57,151 nucleotides of DNA, from contig JALELZ010000016.1 in the NCBI GenBank assembly GCA_022768465.1, positions 1 to 57,151 on the forward strand. The letters run 5' to 3'. Positions 35,239-44,664 of the stretch are shown here, piece by piece. Source of the DNA: Lachnospiraceae bacterium (GTDB lineage: Bacteria; Bacillota; Clostridia; Lachnospirales; Lachnospiraceae). Made by a program: the position numbers and the translations under genes. The notes below the pieces were generated by a model. The model ran no database searches, was not told where the DNA came from, and worked only from the letters and a program-made list of their open reading frames with translations. Each line of letters begins with the position of its first letter. Positions within the stretch are counted from its first letter, which is position 1.

Positions 35239-37059
35239 ATGGCAGATATACATTTCGAACAGAGTAAAATAAGAAATTTCAGTATTATAGCTCACATTGA
35301 CCACGGTAAGTCTACGCTTGCCGATCGTATCATAGAGATGACAGGCCTCTTAAGCGAAAGAGAAATGCAGGAGCAGGTGCTCGACAACATGGAGCTTGAA
35401 AGAGAAAGAGGCATTACCATAAAGGCACAGACCGTAAGAACTGTATATAAGGCTGATGACGGCGAAGAATACATGTTCAACCTTATAGACACACCGGGGC
35501 ATGTAGACTTTAACTATGAGGTGTCAAGATCACTTCATGCCTGCGACGGAGCCGTGCTTGTAGTTGATGCGGCTCAGGGCATTGAGGCGCAGACTCTGGC
35601 GAATGTTTATCTGGCGCTCGACAGTGATCTCGAAGTGGCTCCTGTTATTAATAAGATAGACCTGCCAAGTGCGGATCCTGAGAGAGTTGCGCATGAAATT
35701 GAGGATGTTATAGGCATTGAGGCCATGGATGCGCCGAGGATATCCGCAAAAACGGGACAGAATGTGCATGATGTCCTTGAAATGATCGTTAAAAAGATCC
35801 CTGCCCCGACAGGAGATATTGAAGCACCTTTAAAGGCGCTTATATTTGATTCAGTATATGATCCTTACAGAGGAGTAGTTGTTTTCTGCCGTGTCAAGGA
35901 AGGAACCGTCAGACGAGGCATGAAGATAAAAATGATGGCTACTAAGGCGGAGTATGATGTTGTCGAGGTCGGATATATGGGAGCCGGCAGATTGAACCCA
36001 TGTGATGAGTTAAGAGCCGGAGAAGTAGGATATATTACAGCCAGCATCAAGAATATTCAGACTACCAGAGTCGGTGATACAGTCACTGAGGCTGAAAGAC
36101 CGGCTGCAGAGGCACTTCCCGGTTATAAAACAGTTACACCTATGGTATACTGCGGACTTTATCCTGCTGATAATGCAAAATATCCGGAGCTCAGAGACGC
36201 GCTTGAAAAGCTCAAGCTTAACGATGCTTCACTTTTCTATGAGCCGGAAACATCTGTTGCGCTCGGTTTTGGATTCAGATGCGGATTCTTAGGACTTCTT
36301 CATCTTGATATTATTCAGGAAAGACTTGAAAGAGAGTATAATCTCGACCTTGTTACAACTGCACCTTCAGTTATATATAAGGTATATAAGACGGACGGAA
36401 CAGTTATAGACCTTACAAACCCTACAAACCTTCCGGATCCTTCAAAGATAGAATATATGGAGGAACCTGTAGTTACTGCAGAGATCATGGTAACGACAGA
36501 ATTTGTAGGTTCCATTATGAAGCTGTGTCAGGAACGAAGAGGTGTTTATCTCGGCATGGAATATATGGAAGAAACAAGAGCGCTGCTTAAATACGAGCTT
36601 CCGCTTAACGAGATAATCTACGATTTCTTCGATGCCCTCAAATCAAGAAGCCGCGGATATGCTTCATTTGACTATGAGCTTAAGGGCTATGTTAAATCAA
36701 GCCTTGTTAAGCTTGATATACTCGTAAACAGAGAAACAGTTGATGCACTTTCCTTCATCGTATTTGCTGACAGTGCTTATGACAGAGGAAGAAGGATGTG
36801 TGAAAAGCTTAAGGATGAGATTCCGAGACAGCTGTTCGAGATACCTATTCAGGCAGCAATAGGCGGAAAAATCATAGCAAGAGAGACTGTTAAGGCACTC
36901 AGAAAAGATGTTCTTGCAAAATGCTACGGAGGAGATATTTCGAGAAAGAAGAAACTTCTCGAGAAACAGAAGGAAGGAAAGAAGCGTATGCGCACCTTTG
37001 GAAATGTAGAGATACCGCAGCAGGCATTCATGAGCGTGCTCAAGCTGGATGATGAATAA
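35239..37059 (+). CDS. lepA: Elongation factor 4 (back-translocase)
   Basis: LepA/EF4 is a ribosomal GTPase that acts in 30S maturation and can reverse translocation. The G motifs are clear: [17 protein letters not shown] and NKIDLP. Length 606 is normal, and the C-terminal LepA domain ([22 protein letters not shown]) is present. The ribosome binding site is weak (CAGGTAG). In many spore-forming Clostridia gpr and spoIIP stand directly upstream; here rpsT does, and the next gene is an amino acid ABC transporter. Confidence 0.97.
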   Translation: MADIHFEQSKIRNFSIIAHIDHGKSTLADRIIEMTGLLSEREMQEQVLDNMELERERGITIKAQTVRTVYKADDGEEYMFNLIDTPGHVDFNYEVSRSLHACDGAVLVVDAAQGIEAQTLANVYLALDSDLEVAPVINKIDLPSADPERVAHEIEDVIGIEAMDAPRISAKTGQNVHDVLEMIVKKIPAPTGDIEAPLKALIFDSVYDPYRGVVVFCRVKEGTVRRGMKIKMMATKAEYDVVEVGYMGAGRLNPCDELRAGEVGYITASIKNIQTTRVGDTVTEAERPAAEALPGYKTVTPMVYCGLYPADNAKYPELRDALEKLKLNDASLFYEPETSVALGFGFRCGFLGLLHLDIIQERLEREYNLDLVTTAPSVIYKVYKTDGTVIDLTNPTNLPDPSKIEYMEEPVVTAEIMVTTEFVGSIMKLCQERRGVYLGMEYMEETRALLKYELPLNEIIYDFFDALKSRSRGYASFDYELKGYVKSSLVKLDILVNRETVDALSFIVFADSAYDRGRRMCEKLKDEIPRQLFEIPIQAAIGGKIIARETVKALRKDVLAKCYGGDISRKKKLLEKQKEGKKRMRTFGNVEIPQQAFMSVLKLDDE

Positions 37060-37128
37060 AAATGCTTAAAAACTAATATTAATACACATAATAATTAGTG
37101 CAATTAGTGATGATAAAAATAAAATGGG

Positions 37129-37159
37129 AATATTTATGCGAAAAAGATGCATAAATATT
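37129..37159. promoter_or_regulatory. 11-bp perfect inverted repeat upstream of ABC operon promoter
   Basis: AATATTTATGC (37129-37139) and GCATAAATATT (37149-37159) are exact inverted repeats around a 9-base loop. The right arm ends 9 bases before the -35 box. It may be an operator, or the end of the lepA transcript, though no T-run follows on the plus strand. Confidence 0.5.
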
Positions 37160-37168
37160 AAAAAACTA

Positions 37169-37196
37169 TTGACACGGCTTCTGTGTGGAGTATAAT
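37169..37196 (+). promoter_or_regulatory. Promoter of amino acid ABC operon
   Basis: TTGACA (37169-37174), 16 bases, TATAAT (37191-37196): two perfect hexamers. Confidence 0.85.
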
Positions 37197-37289
37197 GCAG
37201 AAGTGGTTATCAATAGTGCATCACCCGTAAGAAATAAGGCATATAAAGTTATCGGTTTATGCACAGCTATATAAAAGGGGAGAATTATC

Positions 37290-38249
37290 ATGAAAAAGTT
37301 TTTTGCAGTAGCTCTTGCAGCAGCAATGACAGCATCATTAGCTGCATGCGGATCATCAACAACTGAAACAACAATAGCAGCCGCTGAGACAGAAGCAGCT
37401 GAGTCAACAGAGGAAACAGAGGGAGTTGAAGCTGTTCAGACAGTAACACCGGGTAAGCTTACAGTTGCAACAAGCCCTGACTTCGCACCTTATGAGTTCT
37501 ATGCTATTGACGAGAACGGAGAGCCTCATCTTGCTGGCTTCGATATGTCACTTGCTCAGTACATCGCTGATTATATGGGACTTGAGCTTGAGGTTATCCC
37601 TATGGACTTCGACGGAACCATCATGGAGCTTTCACAGGGTAATGTAGATCTCGGAATGGCAGGATATTCACCATCTCCTGATCGTGAGGATATAATGGAT
37701 TTCTCAGATATCTACATTTCAGGCGGACAGTCATTCGTATGTCTTAAGGATAATGCTGATAAGTTTGCTTCACTTGAGGATACCAACAAGGCTGAATATA
37801 CTATCGGTGCTCAGACAGGATCAATTCAGGCAGACCTTGCAAAGAGAAATTCACCTGATGCAGACATCATTGAGATGGCAAAGGTTACAGATATCATTGC
37901 AGAGCTTCTTGCAGGCAAGATGGACGGCGCTTACATTGAGACAATGGTAGCTGAAAGCTATGCAAAGAACTATCCTGAGCTTGACATCGTTCTTGATGTT
38001 CCTTATGAGGCTGTAGGATCAGTAATCGGTGTTAACAAGGGAAATGCGGCTCTTCTTGAGACTGTAAATGCTGCAATCAAGGAGTGCAAGGACAGCGGTG
38101 AGTTCGATAACTACGTATTCGAAGCTAACGAGCTTGCAAGCGGAGACATCGTTGAGGGTCTTATCGAAGACGATGCAGCAGCTGCTGAGACAGAAGCAGC
38201 AGATGCTGAAACAGCTGAGACAGAGGCTGAGGAAACAAAGGCAGAGTGA
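37290..38249 (+). CDS. Amino acid ABC transporter substrate-binding lipoprotein
   Basis: A 319-residue lipoprotein with lipobox LAAC (Cys20), an acidic Thr/Glu/Ala linker (21-50), then a family 3 solute-binding domain: LTVATSPDFAPYEFYAIDENG, GFDMSLAQYIADYMGLELEVIPMDFDGTI, VDLGMAGYSPSPDRE and GAQTGSIQADL. The TSPDFAPYEF segment and the later DGAYIE suit a polar or branched amino acid such as glutamine or cystine. An unusual C-terminal tail (about 285-319) repeats AETEA and AEE. Loaded ligand is passed to the permease encoded downstream. The neighbouring terminator lets it be made in excess. Confidence 0.93.
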   Translation: MKKFFAVALAAAMTASLAACGSSTTETTIAAAETEAAESTEETEGVEAVQTVTPGKLTVATSPDFAPYEFYAIDENGEPHLAGFDMSLAQYIADYMGLELEVIPMDFDGTIMELSQGNVDLGMAGYSPSPDREDIMDFSDIYISGGQSFVCLKDNADKFASLEDTNKAEYTIGAQTGSIQADLAKRNSPDADIIEMAKVTDIIAELLAGKMDGAYIETMVAESYAKNYPELDIVLDVPYEAVGSVIGVNKGNAALLETVNAAIKECKDSGEFDNYVFEANELASGDIVEGLIEDDAAAAETEAADAETAETEAEETKAE

Positions 38250-38330
38250 TCCGATCCTGTGATCCTGAGCAGGGTTACGAGATAAAACGGAACACAAAAT
38301 AAACGAAGGTAAAAGTATTATAATTAAGCT

Positions 38331-38358
38331 CCTCTCCCGGAAATTACTCCGGGAGAGG
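38331..38358 (+). terminator. Intercistronic terminator between binding protein and permease
   Basis: CCTCTCCCGG and CCGGGAGAGG form a perfect 10-bp stem with an 8-base loop, followed by ATATTATATTTT. Partial termination here would give more binding protein than membrane parts. Confidence 0.8.
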
Positions 38359-38403
38359 ATATTATATTTTATAACATTAAGCAGAATCTGGAGGAAATAG
38401 CCG

Positions 38404-39180
38404 GTGTTTACTATAGCTGGATTTAAAAAGGCCTTTGATTACATCGATCTTTTCAAGCAGGGTCTAATTTGTACTGTATCACTGTCATTTTTTACTGTTA
38501 TATTTGGCTTTGTGCTTGCTTTGATATTGGCTGTAATGAGATTATCTGATGTTCGTCCGTTCAGATCTTTCGGTCTTTCAAAGGACGGCCGCGAGATCGA
38601 GGAAGGCTTCAGAGCAGCTGTAGGACGTTTTAATCCTATCAGCTTTATAGCCGCTGTATATGTAGAGGTATTCAGAGCAACACCTATGCTTGTACAACTC
38701 TTTATTATCTACTATGTAGTATTTGCTAATGTCAGCTTTCCGGCATATAAGATCTTCGGCTTTATAAGGGCGGATCGTTTTATTCCTGGTGTTGTTGCGC
38801 TTGCAATGAACTCCGGAGCATATCTTTCAGAAATAATCCGTGCCGGAATTCAGTCAATAGACGGAGGCCAGACGGAGGCGGCAAGATCGCTCGGACTTTC
38901 ACAGATGTCAACGATGAGATATATCATTCTTCCGCAGGCTATTAAGAACATACTTCCTCCTATAGCTAATGAGTTCGTTACTATAATCAAGGAGTCATCT
39001 ATCTGCTATACGATAGGTGTTCAGGAGATAATGTATGCCGTAGCAGCAACTAAGGGAGCTACGTACAGGATCGCAGAGCCGCTTATAATAGCCACCTGCG
39101 TATACTTCTGTCTGACATTCCCGACATCAAAGATCATTGCATACTTCGAAAGGAGAATGAGCCGTGGAGACAAGAGATAA
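38404..39180 (+). CDS. Amino acid ABC transporter permease
   Basis: A 258-residue HisM-type inner-membrane permease: about five helices and the EAA loop [28 protein letters not shown] that contacts the ATPase. GTG start at 38404 follows GGAGG. Between the first two helices there is an enlarged charged loop (about 48-75, [26 protein letters not shown]). The gene overlaps the ATPase gene by 17 bases. Confidence 0.95.
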   Translation: MFTIAGFKKAFDYIDLFKQGLICTVSLSFFTVIFGFVLALILAVMRLSDVRPFRSFGLSKDGREIEEGFRAAVGRFNPISFIAAVYVEVFRATPMLVQLFIIYYVVFANVSFPAYKIFGFIRADRFIPGVVALAMNSGAYLSEIIRAGIQSIDGGQTEAARSLGLSQMSTMRYIILPQAIKNILPPIANEFVTIIKESSICYTIGVQEIMYAVAATKGATYRIAEPLIIATCVYFCLTFPTSKIIAYFERRMSRGDKR

Positions 39181-39943
39181 TGTTCTTATATCAGTAAACG
39201 ATCTGCAGAAATATTACAATAAAGGAACTATCAAGGCGCTTGACGGCATTTCTGTAGATATCAACAGAGGCGATGTTATGGTAATTATCGGACCTTCGGG
39301 CTCCGGTAAATCCACACTGCTTAGAAGCTTAAACCTTATGGAGCATCCTACCGGAGGAACGATAGTATTCGATGGTGTTGACATTACCAAAAAGAAGATA
39401 AAGACTCCGGACGGCAAATGGGAAAAATTAGATATTGATAAGCATCGTCAGAAGATGGGCATGGTTTTCCAACACTTCAATCTGTTCCCTCATATGACCA
39501 TCATGGATAATATTACTCTTGCACCGATCAAGGTTCACGGAGTTTCAAAGGAGCAGGCTGAAAAAACGGCATTGGAGCTTTTGGACAGAGTAGGACTTAA
39601 GGACAGAGCGAATGCCTATCCTATACAGCTTTCCGGAGGACAGAAGCAGCGAGTTGCTATAGTAAGAGCTTTGGCAATGGAGCCGCAGGTAATGCTTTTC
39701 GATGAGCCTACCTCAGCACTTGATCCTGAGATGGTAGGAGAGGTTCTTGATGTTATCAAGGAGCTTGCAAGAGACGGAATGACCATGGTCATAGTAACTC
39801 ATGAAATGGGATTTGCAAAGGAAGTAGGAAACAGAGTACTGTTCATGGCAGACGGAAAGCTGTTGGAGCAGGGAACACCTCAGGACATCTTTGAAAATCC
39901 TCAGAATCCAAGATTAAAGGAATTTTTAAGCAAGGTACTGTAA
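39164..39943 (+). CDS. Amino acid ABC transporter ATPase
   Basis: A 259-residue GlnQ/HisP-type ATPase. Walker A is GPSGSGKST, the Q-loop is [10 protein letters not shown], the signature is LSGGQKQRV, Walker B is [14 protein letters not shown], and the switch His is in VTHEMGFA. A small extension between Walker A and Q-loop ([17 protein letters not shown]) is usual in this group. GTG start at 39164 follows AAGGAG inside the permease gene. Confidence 0.95.
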   Translation: METRDNVLISVNDLQKYYNKGTIKALDGISVDINRGDVMVIIGPSGSGKSTLLRSLNLMEHPTGGTIVFDGVDITKKKIKTPDGKWEKLDIDKHRQKMGMVFQHFNLFPHMTIMDNITLAPIKVHGVSKEQAEKTALELLDRVGLKDRANAYPIQLSGGQKQRVAIVRALAMEPQVMLFDEPTSALDPEMVGEVLDVIKELARDGMTMVIVTHEMGFAKEVGNRVLFMADGKLLEQGTPQDIFENPQNPRLKEFLSKVL

Positions 39944-39973
39944 GATGATGCCATGCATTAATATAATTTATAT

Positions 39974-40005
39974 TTGACAAAATATCAGCTGTATATATCT
40001 ACAGC
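39974..40005 (+). promoter_or_regulatory. Possible promoter/operator upstream of the M20 peptidase gene
   Basis: TTGACA (39974-39979) is followed, with a weak -10 (TATCTA region), by the inverted repeat GCTGTA-N6-TACAGC (39988-40005), which would overlap the -10. It lies 220 bases before the gene. Confidence 0.4.
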
Positions 40006-40070
40006 GGTGATCAATACAGCTTAGGGAATGCTTGAGCTCTGTATAGGTTGGCGCTTAGATGTATGCAGCT

Positions 40071-40175
40071 GTTTTGTAATAAAAATGAAACTATTATTCA
40101 AATAAAACAGTTTTATAATAAAACGTAAATTGTAATAACAAATTGAAGCCGGTTTTATAATAAAATTGAAACCGG
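40071..40175 (+). repeat. Three degenerate GTTTTrTAATAAAA repeats at about 40-bp spacing
   Basis: Copies begin near 40071, 40110 and 40152: GTTTTGTAATAAAAATGAAAC, GTTTTATAATAAAACGTAAA and GTTTTATAATAAAATTGAAAC. The third is also an inverted repeat (CCGGTTT...AAACCGG). The 40-bp period puts the copies on one face of the helix, as binding sites for a regulator might be. Confidence 0.55.
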
Positions 40176-40218
40176 TCTGATAATCTAATTAGATATTTTT
40201 AATCAAGGGGTAAAACAT

Positions 40219-41667
40219 ATGGACAAGTTTCAAAAGATCGCAGTTGATGCAGTTGAGAATAAAAGGGAGCTTATAGGTAATGTTGCAGATGAGATCTGGT
40301 CTCATCCTGAGCTTTCCCTAAAGGAATATAACTCATGTGATGTATACTGCAGAACACTTGAACAGGAAGGCTTTGAGGTTAAAAAGGGTATTTCCGGAAT
40401 TGAAACTGCATTTTCAGCGAGCTTCGGTTCAGGACATCCTGTAATCGCAATACTTGCCGAATATGATGCTCTTTCAGGGCTTTCACAAAAAGCTTTCTGC
40501 ACAGAGAAAATGCCAAGAGATAACGGAGATACTGAATCTGACTGCGGACATGGCTGCGGACATAATTTGCTTGGTGCAGGTGCATTTGCCGCTGCATTGG
40601 GAGTAAAGGCTTATTTATCAGAAACCGGAGAGAAGGGAACAGTAATTCTTTACGGCTGTCCGGGTGAAGAGGGTGTTGCTTCAAAGGCCTTCTTTGCAAG
40701 AGACGGGGTATGGAACGGCATCGATGCAGCATTCAGCTGGCATCCGGATGACTGCAACGAGGTTGCAGAAGGAAGCTCAAATGCATGCATACAGACACTT
40801 TATGAGTTCAAAGGAATATCTGCACACGCGGGAAATTCTCCTGATGCGGGAAGAAGTGCATTGGACGCAGTTGAGCTTATGAATGTCGGAGTTCAGTTTT
40901 TAAGAGAGCATATGAGCGACAGAGCGCGTATACATTATGCAATCACAGATGCAGGAGGAATGAGCCCTAATGTTGTACAGGCAAATTCATCAGTGTTATA
41001 TATGGTTCGTTCCGACAAGGTCAAAGAAGCGCTTAAGCTTCAGGAGAGAGTTGATAAAATTGCGGAAGGCGCTGCCCTCATGACAGAAACAAGTTTTACA
41101 AAGACCTTTGTGGACGGCCTGTCAGAAACCGTGCCGAACCATGTTCTTGAGAAGCTGCTTTATAAGAATTTCTCTGAGATAGGCGTGCCGCAGTATACAA
41201 AGGAGGAAACCGAGTTTGCAGAAAAGCTTTCAAAAACCTATAATTCATCGGACAAGATACCGGGATGTGCAAGTCCGTTCAGTAGTGATTATGCGAAAAA
41301 TGCAGCAAAGCTCAGAGGTAATAAATCGTTAAATGATTTTCTTCTTCCGCTTTACGGCAATGATACCTTTAATCCGGGATCCACAGATGTAGGAGATGTA
41401 AGCTGGTGCACACCGACAGGACAGATACATGTCGCAGCGTGGCCGAACGGATGCCCGGGACATACCTGGCAGAGCACAACCTCGGCAGGAGGCAGTATAG
41501 GAAGAAAATCGGCAGTTCATGCAGGAAAGGTACTTGCAGCAAGTGCAGTTGAGCTCATGAGAGATGCAGAGCTTCTTAAAAAGGCCAAGGAAGAGTTTTC
41601 AGAAAGAACAGAAAGCGGCTATATCTGTCCGGTTCCTGAGGGAGCTGTAGCCAAAGCTGTGGTCTGA
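40219..41667 (+). CDS. M20 peptidase, AbgB-like amidohydrolase
   Basis: This 482-residue protein resembles p-aminobenzoyl-glutamate hydrolase subunit B. Metal-binding motifs are AEYDALSG, DCGHGCGHNLLG and PGEEG-x-ASKAF. GSTDVGDVSW and PGHTWQ are near the end, with the dimerisation lid (about 195-310). Enzymes of this type cleave aminoacyl or acyl-peptide amide bonds such as p-aminobenzoyl-glutamate. No AbgA partner or AbgT transporter is nearby; the amino acid ABC transporter upstream could feed or use its product. The ribosome binding site is a weak AAGGGG. Confidence 0.88.
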   Translation: MDKFQKIAVDAVENKRELIGNVADEIWSHPELSLKEYNSCDVYCRTLEQEGFEVKKGISGIETAFSASFGSGHPVIAILAEYDALSGLSQKAFCTEKMPRDNGDTESDCGHGCGHNLLGAGAFAAALGVKAYLSETGEKGTVILYGCPGEEGVASKAFFARDGVWNGIDAAFSWHPDDCNEVAEGSSNACIQTLYEFKGISAHAGNSPDAGRSALDAVELMNVGVQFLREHMSDRARIHYAITDAGGMSPNVVQANSSVLYMVRSDKVKEALKLQERVDKIAEGAALMTETSFTKTFVDGLSETVPNHVLEKLLYKNFSEIGVPQYTKEETEFAEKLSKTYNSSDKIPGCASPFSSDYAKNAAKLRGNKSLNDFLLPLYGNDTFNPGSTDVGDVSWCTPTGQIHVAAWPNGCPGHTWQSTTSAGGSIGRKSAVHAGKVLAASAVELMRDAELLKKAKEEFSERTESGYICPVPEGAVAKAVV

Positions 41668-41710
41668 TATTATTAAATTTACAATTAATTTAACCCGCTT
41701 GAACCTGTAA

Positions 41711-43165
41711 ATGTTATATGATAAAGTCTATTTCATGAATAAAACAAATCAGAAAAATTGTAATACAGTATATGGCGTAATTAATAAGCTGATGAGGGCT
41801 GCTGTTTTGGCAGCAGCCGTATCGGCTTTGATTCCGGGTATTAGTACATTTGCGGCCACAAGCAGTAAGACGATATATCAGGATAAGACTGGCAATGATC
41901 AGAAAAAGGCAGAGGGCCAGGTTGTTTCTGAAGCAACTGTGCCTATAAGTGAGCAGATAACCGACAGCAATGATGGAAAGGCGTCTCGTGATAAGGTCGT
42001 AGTTTCAAAGAGTACGCTGAATGACACATCAATAACCTTAGCAGGTAAAAATATCATAGCTGTGTCAGACTCTGAAAAAACTGCTGGTGGCGAGAACTCC
42101 ATGACAACTGCAGAGAATAAAGTAAGCAGTGCATCAGATAATGCTTCTGATAGCAAAATTAAGGTTTCTGAGACTTCTGCCAATAAAGCCGGAGGACCAT
42201 TAGATACTGAAGCGGACAACAATCAGGCTGCATCTGACAGTGAGGCAAAAAACGCTGAGTATTTGGAAAATCAGGCAGGCAGCCTTATAAGCGGCGGAAG
42301 ATTCAGTCTGATGCAGAAGGAATGCTACGATAATCTGGATGAAGCTCCTGTACTTGCCGGCGGTGAAGTGAGATTCCTTGCTAACAAAGGCAGTGCTGCA
42401 CAGCAGCTTTCAGCTGTTTTTAAAAGCAGTGACGGAAAGGTAATAGTTGTGGACGGAGGCCAGAAAGCAGATACTGAACATCTTATATCGGTCATAAAGG
42501 AGTTCGGAGGAAGGGTTGATGCATGGCTTATAACTCATCCGCAGACGGATCATGTAGGAGCGCTTAATTATATTCTTGAAAGCGGCAGAAACGACATAAG
42601 CATTGAAGGAATATATTATAATTTTGTTGAGCAATCCTGGTATGATGAAAATGATCCTGATGAATGCGGTATGGTGAGATTTCTCAGGAAAAACATGGAG
42701 GCTGTTCCTGCTTCAAGGCTTCATTCGGACATGAAAGCAGGAAGTAATACTGTTTTATCTGAAAAGCTGTCATTTAAAGCACTTAATGAGCCTCAGCTTT
42801 CGAAGGGAATATTTGCCGGAAACAGTGCAGGAATCATGTATGACATAAGCATTGACGGCAAGCATTTCATTATTCTTGGAGATATGGCTGCGGAAGTTGG
42901 AGACAAGCTTATGGAAGCAGGCGCATTTGACGGAATAGTCTGCGATTATGTTCAGATAAGCCACCATGGTCAGACAGGAGTCAGTGATGACTTCTATAAG
43001 AAGCTGAATCCAAAGAATTGTATTTGGCCTACAAATGAATACATATATTATGCAGAAGGCGTGACAAAGAGCGGACTCGGAACGACTCTTACAAAAATGT
43101 GTATATCCAAGCTTAAGGTTAAACGTAATTTTGTTACTCTCGGAAGAGACGTTGTAATTAAGTAA
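41711..43165 (+). CDS. Secreted ComEC-like metallo-beta-lactamase-fold protein
   Basis: A 484-residue protein with a signal sequence (about 24-46, cut near TFAA), a Ser/Asp/Lys-rich low-complexity linker (about 50-200), and a C-terminal MBL-fold domain: VIVVDGGQKADTEHL, LITHPQTDHVGALNYI, FIILGDMA and QISHHGQTGVSDD. As in ComEC, the second His of HxHxDH is not His (here Gln). No membrane channel is present. Function is unknown; an extracellular nuclease or phosphodiesterase is possible. The start is uncertain: no ribosome binding site precedes 41711, and MNKTNQ at 41735 is an alternative. Confidence 0.75.
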   Translation: MLYDKVYFMNKTNQKNCNTVYGVINKLMRAAVLAAAVSALIPGISTFAATSSKTIYQDKTGNDQKKAEGQVVSEATVPISEQITDSNDGKASRDKVVVSKSTLNDTSITLAGKNIIAVSDSEKTAGGENSMTTAENKVSSASDNASDSKIKVSETSANKAGGPLDTEADNNQAASDSEAKNAEYLENQAGSLISGGRFSLMQKECYDNLDEAPVLAGGEVRFLANKGSAAQQLSAVFKSSDGKVIVVDGGQKADTEHLISVIKEFGGRVDAWLITHPQTDHVGALNYILESGRNDISIEGIYYNFVEQSWYDENDPDECGMVRFLRKNMEAVPASRLHSDMKAGSNTVLSEKLSFKALNEPQLSKGIFAGNSAGIMYDISIDGKHFIILGDMAAEVGDKLMEAGAFDGIVCDYVQISHHGQTGVSDDFYKKLNPKNCIWPTNEYIYYAEGVTKSGLGTTLTKMCISKLKVKRNFVTLGRDVVIK

Positions 43166-43222
43166 TATACAGGCTGAGGGCATTCTTCATAAGAAGACCC
43201 TGCTATATATTAGGAGGTAAGT

Positions 43223-43855
43223 ATGCTTAATGTTTCTATACTTGTATTAGGACCGGTGCAGACGGACTGCTACATAGTTCATAATAACGCAGGCACATGT
43301 GTGATAATCGATCCGGGCGATCAGCCGGACAAGATATTTTCAAAGCTTGATACTCTTGGATTAAAGCCTGAGGCAATACTTCTTACACATGGGCATTTTG
43401 ATCATATCGGAGCTGTCAATGCAGTTCGCGAGAAATATTCTGATATTCCGGTTTATGCATATAAAGAGGAACAGGCTATTCTTGAGGATCCGGTACTTAA
43501 TGAAAGCTCTGTTATGGGAACTGAAGAGCTGAGACTTAAGGATATAAGCTATCTTGATGACGGTGCAGAGCTTTCGCTTGTCGGAGAGAACTGGAAGCTT
43601 ATAGCTACACCGGGGCATACAGTCGGAAGCTGCTGCTATTTTGTAGAAAGCGCACCGGTGCTTTTCTCAGGAGATACTCTTTTTTCAGGCAGCTGCGGAA
43701 GGACGGATCTTGCAACCGGCAGCATGCCTGCAATAATAAACAGCATCAGGAATGTGCTCATGAAGCTTCCTGATGAAACGATGGTTCTTCCGGGACACGG
43801 ACCGAATACATCAATAGGAATTGAAAGAAAACAAAACTTTATAATGCGTATGTAA
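43223..43855 (+). CDS. MBL-fold hydrolase, glyoxalase II-like
   Basis: A 210-residue cytoplasmic protein with the full metal set: LLTHGHFDHIGA, TPGHTVGSCCYF, FSGDTLFSGSCGRTDL and LPGHGPNTSIG. This matches the YcbL/GloB-like group, which are thioester or related hydrolases in many Clostridia. GGAGG precedes the start. A small hairpin (GGGCATTCTT/AAGAAGACCC) lies in the 57-base gap after the secreted MBL gene. Confidence 0.9.
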   Translation: MLNVSILVLGPVQTDCYIVHNNAGTCVIIDPGDQPDKIFSKLDTLGLKPEAILLTHGHFDHIGAVNAVREKYSDIPVYAYKEEQAILEDPVLNESSVMGTEELRLKDISYLDDGAELSLVGENWKLIATPGHTVGSCCYFVESAPVLFSGDTLFSGSCGRTDLATGSMPAIINSIRNVLMKLPDETMVLPGHGPNTSIGIERKQNFIMRM

Positions 43856-43894
43856 TTGGCAGAAGCTTACGATTTACGGAAGATATATTTACAA

Positions 43895-43992
43895 AAAGAC
43901 CTCTTTGCTTGACTAAAACCTAAGACTGATGATAAAAAAGGGTACAGAGCCCTTGGACCGGGTATCTGAGTTTCAAGAAATGAGAGGTCTTT
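43895..43992 (+). promoter_or_regulatory. Structured leader that can sequester a ribosome binding site
   Basis: AAAGACCTCT (43895-43904) is exactly complementary to AGAGGTCTTT (43983-43992), which holds the Shine-Dalgarno sequence of the next gene. The pairing extends, after an internal loop, with CTTGA (43908-43912) and TCAAG (43973-43977). An inner hairpin AAGGG/CCCTT lies near 43938-43954. This could be a cis-acting translational switch. Confidence 0.5.
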
Positions 43993-44664
43993 ATGATTAA
44001 AAAACTGAGGTCATTTATAATATGGGCGGTTGCAGCCGTGATGTGTATATCTGCGCTCAGCATCAGCTCCTTTGCGGCAACAGCTGTTGACATCAGCCTT
44101 ATAAACGGATATAAACCGGGACCGGGAGACCATTCCGATGCATCGGGTAATATAGTTTCTCTTAGCGGCGAAACGCTGGTTGATTCAAAAGGCAATATAA
44201 TTAAAAGCAATACTGTAAATGATACTAAAGAAGAAGATGCCGAAGAAAAAGCAATAAGTTCATCGGCAAACTACACCTATGAAGTCAAAGACGGTGTCGG
44301 GATTTATACCTTTGAAGGAAAAAAATATAAAGCTGGAGCTTCATACGGTGTTCATAAGCTCACAGGCTACAGCGCCGAAGAGTTCGGAACAAGTATGACG
44401 GCTTCAGGGAAGAATGCCAGAGCAAAGCATACAATTGCAGCAGCCGCCAATCTTCCTATGGGCACGGTTCTTATCCTCAAAGGAACAGCCGGACCTTACA
44501 GCTCAGATTATGACGGACTCTATGTTGTTGAAGACAGAGGCGGTTCCAAGTTAGAAAACGAGGGCTGGCTTGATATTTACTTTGATACAGCTAAGGAAGC
44601 AGCACATACTACCGACGCCGGTTGGAATTATGCGGAGGCATGGATAGCAGAACCAGCGGAATGA
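43993..44664 (+). CDS. Secreted 3D-domain protein
   Basis: A 223-residue protein with a Sec signal peptide (cut near SFAA, about 29), a linker, and a C-terminal 3D domain (about 135-223), named for three aspartates: SMTASGKNARAKHTIAAAANLPMGTVL, YDGLYVVEDRGG and WLDIYFDTAKEA. The fold is a double-psi beta-barrel related to lytic transglycosylases (RpfB/MltA type), so it probably acts on peptidoglycan. GAGAGG precedes the start and lies in a possible anti-SD stem. It overlaps hemW by 4 bases. Confidence 0.88.
   Translation: MIKKLRSFIIWAVAAVMCISALSISSFAATAVDISLINGYKPGPGDHSDASGNIVSLSGETLVDSKGNIIKSNTVNDTKEEDAEEKAISSSANYTYEVKDGVGIYTFEGKKYKAGASYGVHKLTGYSAEEFGTSMTASGKNARAKHTIAAAANLPMGTVLILKGTAGPYSSDYDGLYVVEDRGGSKLENEGWLDIYFDTAKEAAHTTDAGWNYAEAWIAEPAE

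Noticed and set aside
43895-43992. Known riboswitch class (SAM, c-di-GMP, ydaO or fluoride)
   Set aside because: None of the conserved core sequences of these classes can be found in the leader.
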